From assembly GCA_003024985.2 (NCBI GenBank), contig PXIH01S0006642.1: 10,962 bases of DNA; one strand, written 5' to 3'. The notes beneath the pieces are model-generated. The model was not told the origin of the DNA. It saw only the letters and a program-made list of their open reading frames with translations, and searched no databases. Position 1 is the first letter of the stretch. The number at the start of each line of letters is the position of its first letter. This DNA is from Euperipatoides rowelli. Lineage: Eukaryota > Onychophora > Udeonychophora > Euonychophora > Peripatopsidae. The translations under genes and the position numbers were made by a program. Shown piece by piece: positions 7,035 to 10,962 of the stretch.

Positions 7035-7054
7035 CTCCTAGTGTGCACCTGGCT
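7035..7054 (-). repeat. Right terminal inverted repeat, PIF/Harbinger-like
   Basis: CTCCTAGTGTGCACCTGGCT is the inverted partner of 6332-6351 and is followed immediately by TAA. Confidence 0.8.
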
Positions 7055-7057
7055 TAA
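7055..7057. repeat. Right TAA target-site duplication of the PIF/Harbinger-like element
   Basis: TAA follows the terminal GGCT, matching 6329-6331. A 3-bp match alone is weak, but it coincides with the edges of the inverted repeats. Confidence 0.65.
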
Positions 7058-7609
7058 GTCATATATCTTTCTCCCAGACTTAAACAAATTCAAACTTTAT
7101 AATTTTTACTGTATACCTCTCATTTCTTTCTCAATCTCTCCAGGACTCACTTCTCTTAAGAAGTAAAGTAATCAGACAGTTGGCACACTACTCAATCATC
7201 TTGCTAATTTCATTAACCATGCCCCAAACACTATGACATACAAAGTAAAACAATGTTCTATCTTGATATGTGTGGGTGCTATGTGCTAGATGAAATCCAT
7301 TGAAAAATTATTTTTTTGTAAGTAAAGATAATAGAAAATTCATTATTGTTTTTATGAATAATAAATTGTGGTATAGAGATTAGTGAGTACTAGTAACATT
7401 CAGGGCTGAAGAGTGGGTGGGGAGGGGGGAGGTATACGGTGGTGTACCCACTTCCTTATTATAAGAAATACAGTATACTTTCTTCCTGCAGATATAATGC
7501 TGAGAGTATATGGCAAAAATAGTGTATACACATTTTTAAATATTAAAAATATAATGTATCTTACTTTATTATTTTTATTAATTGTGAAATAAATTATAAT
7601 AAAGACTGG
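7058..7609. other. AT-rich stretch with one G-rich tract
   Basis: No gene is seen. A purine/G-rich tract at 7411-7433 contains GGG, GGGG and GGGGGG runs separated by single bases, which could form a two-tetrad quadruplex on the plus strand; it lacks a fourth separate G3 run. The remaining sequence shows no repeat or frame of note. Confidence 0.45.
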
Positions 7610-8150
7610 TTAGTCCAGGACCCGAATTCAAACATCTCATTAGGATTTTCTAACGTTCATTTTCATATGTACTGGGTCCGGGCATGCCCTTTAAGTCAAG
7701 TAGGCTCTGTGAAATATCCCTTACTTGCAAAATTCAGAAGGAGGCAACCTTGAGGCGCTTAGCCGTTGTCTTACCCTTAACTTTAGTTTAGCTCAGTCAG
7801 AAGGCAATTTCAATTAACCTTAGTGATAGTGTCAGGCAATTTTTTATGGAATGTTATTCTGTTATTGTTGATGTTAGCTTCACACTGGAACCGGTTACGG
7901 AAGCCGACCGTCTTTTCCTGCCGACTGTCAGACTCTGCCTGAGGAAGGTAAGAATTGTACTTTCGCTATTTTGTTCATTTTCGTTATATTAAAAATGTAC
8001 TAATGTGCTATGAACAATACAGACCTATTTATTTACCACAACCAATGTAGTCTGTCTTTATTTACGCTAAGCTATTAGAAAGTACTCACCACAACTGCGC
8101 TGTGGATAGTAGACACTCAGCAGGTGGTTCATTAGCTTCCCGTCACTTCA
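7610..8150. other. GC-richer patch with facing splice-donor-like sites
   Basis: Around 7617-7950 the composition is clearly less AT-rich than the surroundings and CG dinucleotides appear (for example ACCGGTTACGG at 7891-7901). A strong donor consensus AAG|GTAAGA lies on the plus strand at 7945-7953. On the minus strand G|GTGAGT lies at 8084-8090, downstream of a minus-strand ATG in a roughly 16-codon open stretch. Either could be the end of a non-coding or short first exon, but no acceptor, promoter or protein motif supports a gene. The patch could equally be an unrecognised repeat. GGACCC near 7619 and GGGTCC near 7674 form a short inverted pair. Confidence 0.3.
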
Positions 8151-8155
8151 ACTAA

Positions 8156-8203
8156 CAATTATACAATTGTCTTGTGCTGAAGTACAAGACAATTGGTCAA
8201 TTT
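8156..8203. repeat. Imperfect hairpin with perfect 12-bp core
   Basis: CAATTGTCTTGT (8164-8175) and ACAAGACAATTG (8184-8195) form a perfect 12-bp stem around the loop GCTGAAGT. Pairing continues outward imperfectly for about 7 bp (AACAAT/ATTTGTT-type sequence). The compact stem-loop stands out from its surroundings, but there is no evidence of transcription. Confidence 0.65.
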
Positions 8204-9225
8204 GTTATATTTGGATACAATTGGTAGCTTAATATTGTCTAATTTGTCCACCATTTAAATGCCCATATATTTATTAAAGAGAAAATCTTGATAGAAAAAT
8301 TACATTTTAAAGAAACATAAATTGCCCAAAATTGATATTTAATTAACATTCGGCATTCTCAATGACTTTTTAATAAAATGTCATTAATTAGATAGGGACT
8401 CGTATACCATCAGGACACAAAGCAAGAGTTCAATATTTCCCTATCCAGGCTGAAATGTGGCTCTCCTGGGATATATCTGAAACTCTTGCAACTACCAAAT
8501 TCTTGATTAACATCTAAAAAAAAAAAAGCTTATCAAAATAAGAGCCCAATTACAATTTTGAGACTACGGCCCTGGTAACATTACATTTATAACAAGCTCT
8601 GTGCCAACTCTGACCTTATCTTAAGATGACCCTTTATAAATTAAAACCACTTCACTCACATAAACTCAGACAGAAATACTGTTTTTCCATTAACATTTGT
8701 CATCTTCAAAATTCATACAAATTCATATTATGATACATATAAATTATAATAGATAAGTCAGCTGTTTTTCAAGATAAGTTAAACTTTTTTTTCCACTTTT
8801 TAAAAAGAAAAATTCATTCATCTTAATATGCAAAAAGAAAGGGGTTAATATTGTTTAATAATCTCTACTAACCATATTTAATATTCAACATTTAAGAACT
8901 ATTTTTTGACAAAGACGACATTGTTCAGCAGCTGATGAAAATAATGATGTCTAACCTTTCTATTATATTGCTTATTACTTTTCTTTAAAAAAAAAAAATA
9001 TTTCTTATCTTTTGGAATGGAAAGCAGAAAGCAATAATTATGACCTTAACAACACCCCTTTCCCTTTTACCCCTTACAAGTAAGCTAATTTAAAGTTTGA
9101 AGTATTATTACGCACTGATATTTCTGAGAAAGGAAACGATGATGAGATCAAAACAAATTGATTATCAATATGAACAAAAAAAGAAAACTAAATATTGACA
9201 GTTTGACATTAGATGTCAACTCATT
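8204..9225. other. AT-rich stretch with one possible structured RNA
   Basis: No protein-coding frame is recognisable. The only structure of note is the 68-nt imperfect hairpin at 8422-8489. A pyrimidine-rich tract at 9053-9076 has C-runs that would give three separate G-runs on the minus strand. The rest is unremarkable A/T-rich sequence. Confidence 0.4.
8422..8489. repeat. 68-nt imperfect hairpin
   Basis: GCAAGAGTT (8422-8430) pairs perfectly with AACTCTTGC (8481-8489). Pairing continues inward (CAATATTTCCC against GGGATATATCTGA) with two single-base bulges and one mismatch, giving about 20 pairs and a loop of about 25 nt that contains a competing CCAGG/CCTGG pair. Size and shape are within the range of animal microRNA precursors, but fold, conservation and expression are unknown. 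Confidence 0.45.
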
Positions 9226-9250
9226 AAGAGAGAGGGGGAGGGGGGAAGGG
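9226..9250 (+). repeat. 25-nt uninterrupted purine tract
   Basis: The plus strand has only A and G from 9226 to 9250, with G5, G6 and G3 runs. Such homopurine tracts can adopt triplex or quadruplex-like forms; there are only three runs of three or more G, so a canonical quadruplex is not predicted. Confidence 0.7.
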
Positions 9251-10420
9251 TTTAAAAAGTTATACTCTAACAAAATTGTTATCACATTTTATATCATTTT
9301 CCAAAGGAAATGACAGATTTGTAATTTCATAAAAATGACTAATGACTTCCTGTTTTAGGAATGTGTGGATAAATTCTGCAAAAAGAACTTTTGTATTTGA
9401 TAAACCAATTTTGATCAAACTATTGGTGACAATAAAGGCTCGTTTTTCAAAGTCGTTATGACAAAAACATTATAAATTATAAGAGGATTGCACAACTGTT
9501 ATAAAAAAACGTAACATAATGATAATCACAATCTATAGGAGTGTTCACCATTAGATATTTTCAGTGCATTTCAATTAATTGGTTTATACCTAGTCACATA
9601 AACATTTAATTTTATAGATGAACGTTCAAGGTTAGACCTTTCTGAGTAGCAAAGTACTCAGTCATAATAAAATAGTTTAGTATGCGTTTACGCAACAATA
9701 ATTCTGATGCAATTGAAGATGAAATTATTACTTATTAATAAAATGAAAAAAAAAAATGCTTGTTTTGAAGACTCTTTTACAAAGACTAGCATTTTCAAAT
9801 TACAGCATTAATCATTCAGGTAAAGACTTGTGCAGCCTTACTTAACGGGGATATTTAAAATCGACGTATTTACTCCCCAAAAAATGAATGCAAAATTCAT
9901 TATTAGGATTGCAGATTTTTAAAACAAAAATTGTTGATCCCATCATCTAAGATATTGTAATCACTCAGTTTTTACATAACAATTTCAATCTCTTTAATAA
10001 ATCCAAATTATAGCGATGATAATGTTTTAAGTCAGCCATTATGAAAAACAAATATCACAAAGTAACCCACTTCTCGAGCAGGGTTTAGAAAGTTTTAAAC
10101 GAAACAAACAAAATGAAGTAGATTTTTTAATGACGAACGGTCTAGTAAATTTTTTGCGCTTAAATGACGAACGAAAAAAGTATTGAATAGTTTAAATTAT
10201 TTAAAATGTTAGCTCTTGATGAATACGCCTCATATATAAATAAAATCATTATGGTACTTGGCAGAAAGGAAATACACTAGTGTCATCTATTGATAACAAT
10301 TGTAAATAGATTATACTTTAACTTTTTAAATATTTTTTTTTTCATAAAATTTTTAAAATAAAATAAGTGAATTTTAGTAATGGGTTTAACTTTTAGAATT
10401 TTGTCGTTTTTATCTAATGA
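9251..10420. other. AT-rich stretch with small repeats only
   Basis: No gene is seen. CTGAGTA/TACTCAG (9642-9661) is a small 7-bp stem. A 34-bp direct duplication lies at 10129-10173. Some isolated CG-containing words (ACGTA, GACGAACG) occur but without an open frame. Confidence 0.4.
10129..10173 (+). repeat. Direct repeat AATGACGAACG, 34-bp spacing
   Basis: AATGACGAACG occurs at 10129-10139 and again at 10163-10173. Each copy is preceded by a similar AGTAAATTTTTT/AGTAGATTTTTT stretch, so two diverged copies of a roughly 34-bp unit are present. No longer array is visible. Confidence 0.65.
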
Positions 10421-10540
10421 AGGGAAGGGGAAAAACAGGAGAGGGGATCATTTTTAAACAAATGGGGGGGGGGAGGCAAAATGGGTGGAGGGTGATATTA
10501 ATTGCTGTCATTTAGCATCCTAGCATGCACAGGGGGAGGG
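10421..10540 (+). repeat. G-rich, strand-asymmetric region
   Basis: G-runs on the plus strand include G3 and G4 at 10422-10430, G4 at 10443-10446, G10 at 10464-10473, G3 at 10483-10485 and 10490-10492, and G5/G4 near 10530-10540. The stretch 10464-10492 fits a relaxed quadruplex pattern with one 9-nt loop. No gene accompanies it. Confidence 0.6.
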
Positions 10541-10674
10541 GCACAGATGCTCTGCACCAGTTAATTTAGATTTTAATAGTTATAACTGGAGCAAATAATT
10601 TATTAGATTCAATACTCCAAAAATACAGTAGAGTAAACCCTGCCTTGAAAGACCCCCAGGGGGCTATTAGTGAC

Positions 10675-10962
10675 TAGGAATGAAACAAATATTTGGTTAG
10701 TATTTGGTATTCGGCCTATTAGCTGGGTTTCATAGTATTAGGTATTCGGCTGTTTATGATCTGTATTCGGACGAATATTAGTCATCTCCCTGAATATATT
10801 AAACAAGTGGGTAAGGGAGTTTTTTTTCTTAAATAAATGTTAGAATATAAGGTAAGATTTTATAGTATTTTAGAAAATCAAAATCCAACAGTTAGTGTAC
10901 TTTCATGAATGCATCGGGAGGGAGACACGCTAGCATTTTATTATGAATGCAATGCATCATAC
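10675..10962 (+). mobile_element. Probable hAT-like element end, running off the window
   Basis: TAGGAATGAAACAAATATT at 10675 resembles the TAGGGATGAAAC-type termini of Ac/hAT-superfamily transposons. It is followed by repeated subterminal motifs: GGTATTCGGC at 10706-10715 and 10741-10750 (35-bp spacing) and GTATTCGGACGAATATT from 10763. Clusters of ATTCGG/CGAAT motifs next to a TAG-type terminus are common in invertebrate hAT elements, where they serve as likely transposase-binding sites. The other terminus and the 8-bp target duplication would be outside the window, so superfamily and even element status remain inferred. No transposase frame is visible before the edge. Confidence 0.5.

Larger units (their letters stand above)
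6332..7054 (+). mobile_element. PIF/Harbinger-like DNA transposon, internally deleted, 723 bp
   Basis: The left end AGGCTAGCACACACTAGGAG and the inverted right end, AGCCAGGTGCACACTAGGAG, match at 15 of 20 positions, with the inner ten identical. A looser match continues further inward (TTTGA-type sequence). TAA flanks both ends, as expected for PIF/Harbinger insertion. The element contains the start of an ORF with MADF/Myb-like features at 6583, the kind of DNA-binding second protein that PIF/Harbinger elements encode. No DDE transposase is present, so this is a deletion derivative that would have to be mobilised in trans. Nine of the window's ten ambiguous bases fall in 6366-6519. An alternative would be another superfamily with a 3-bp TSD (CACTA elements), but the termini do not begin with CACTA/CACTG. 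Confidence 0.75.

Noticed and set aside
7617-7640. tRNA-like B box (GGACCCGAATTC)
   Set aside because: It lacks the GGTTCGANTCC core and no cloverleaf or A box is present around it.

Overview
The window looks like non-coding, repeat-rich nuclear DNA from an invertebrate animal, most likely an arthropod. It is strongly AT-rich, and no frame on either strand holds a long, well-composed ORF. There are no operons, Shine-Dalgarno sites or rRNA/tRNA genes. Everything recognisable is a eukaryotic transposable element or a structured repeat. The LINE relic reads like the RTE-type endonuclease/reverse-transcriptase elements common in insects. The piggyBac-like and PIF/Harbinger-like elements fit the same kind of host. 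Two TAGGCCTA-type palindromes (4562-4577, 5171-5180) leave a marine invertebrate possible. I would not name a species.

Layout. Positions 1-222 hold two degenerate tandem repeats, one with a 35-bp period built on GAACTTGAAC. Positions 223-2420 are AT-rich filler with homopolymer tracts, several small perfect hairpins and an 18-bp tandem duplication. From 2421 to about 3540 lies a decayed RTE-type LINE on the minus strand, with its GATGAT-type 3' tail at 2421-2441. Positions 3541-4524 show nothing recognisable.

Positions 4525-7057 are the most structured part: (i) two interleaved inverted repeats in the order A-B-A'-B' (4525-4689); (ii) a near-perfect 71-bp palindrome (4942-5012); (iii) a complete 993-bp non-autonomous piggyBac-like element with TTAA target duplication, 16-bp terminal inverted repeats and subterminal palindromes (5055-6047); (iv) a complete 723-bp PIF/Harbinger-like element flanked by TAA duplications (6332-7054), which still carries the start of a MADF/Myb-like DNA-binding ORF.

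Positions 7058-10674 are again AT-rich. They include a GC-richer patch with facing splice-donor-like sites (about 7610-8150), two imperfect hairpins, purine/G tracts and a 34-bp direct repeat. From 10675 to the right edge is what looks like one end of a hAT-like element, with repeated GGTATTCGGC motifs.

No host protein-coding gene can be supported. The PIF/Harbinger and piggyBac-like copies lack any visible transposase, so they would need enzymes supplied from elsewhere. The LINE is dead (stops and frameshifts). All family assignments come from reading motifs by eye and were not tested by database search.
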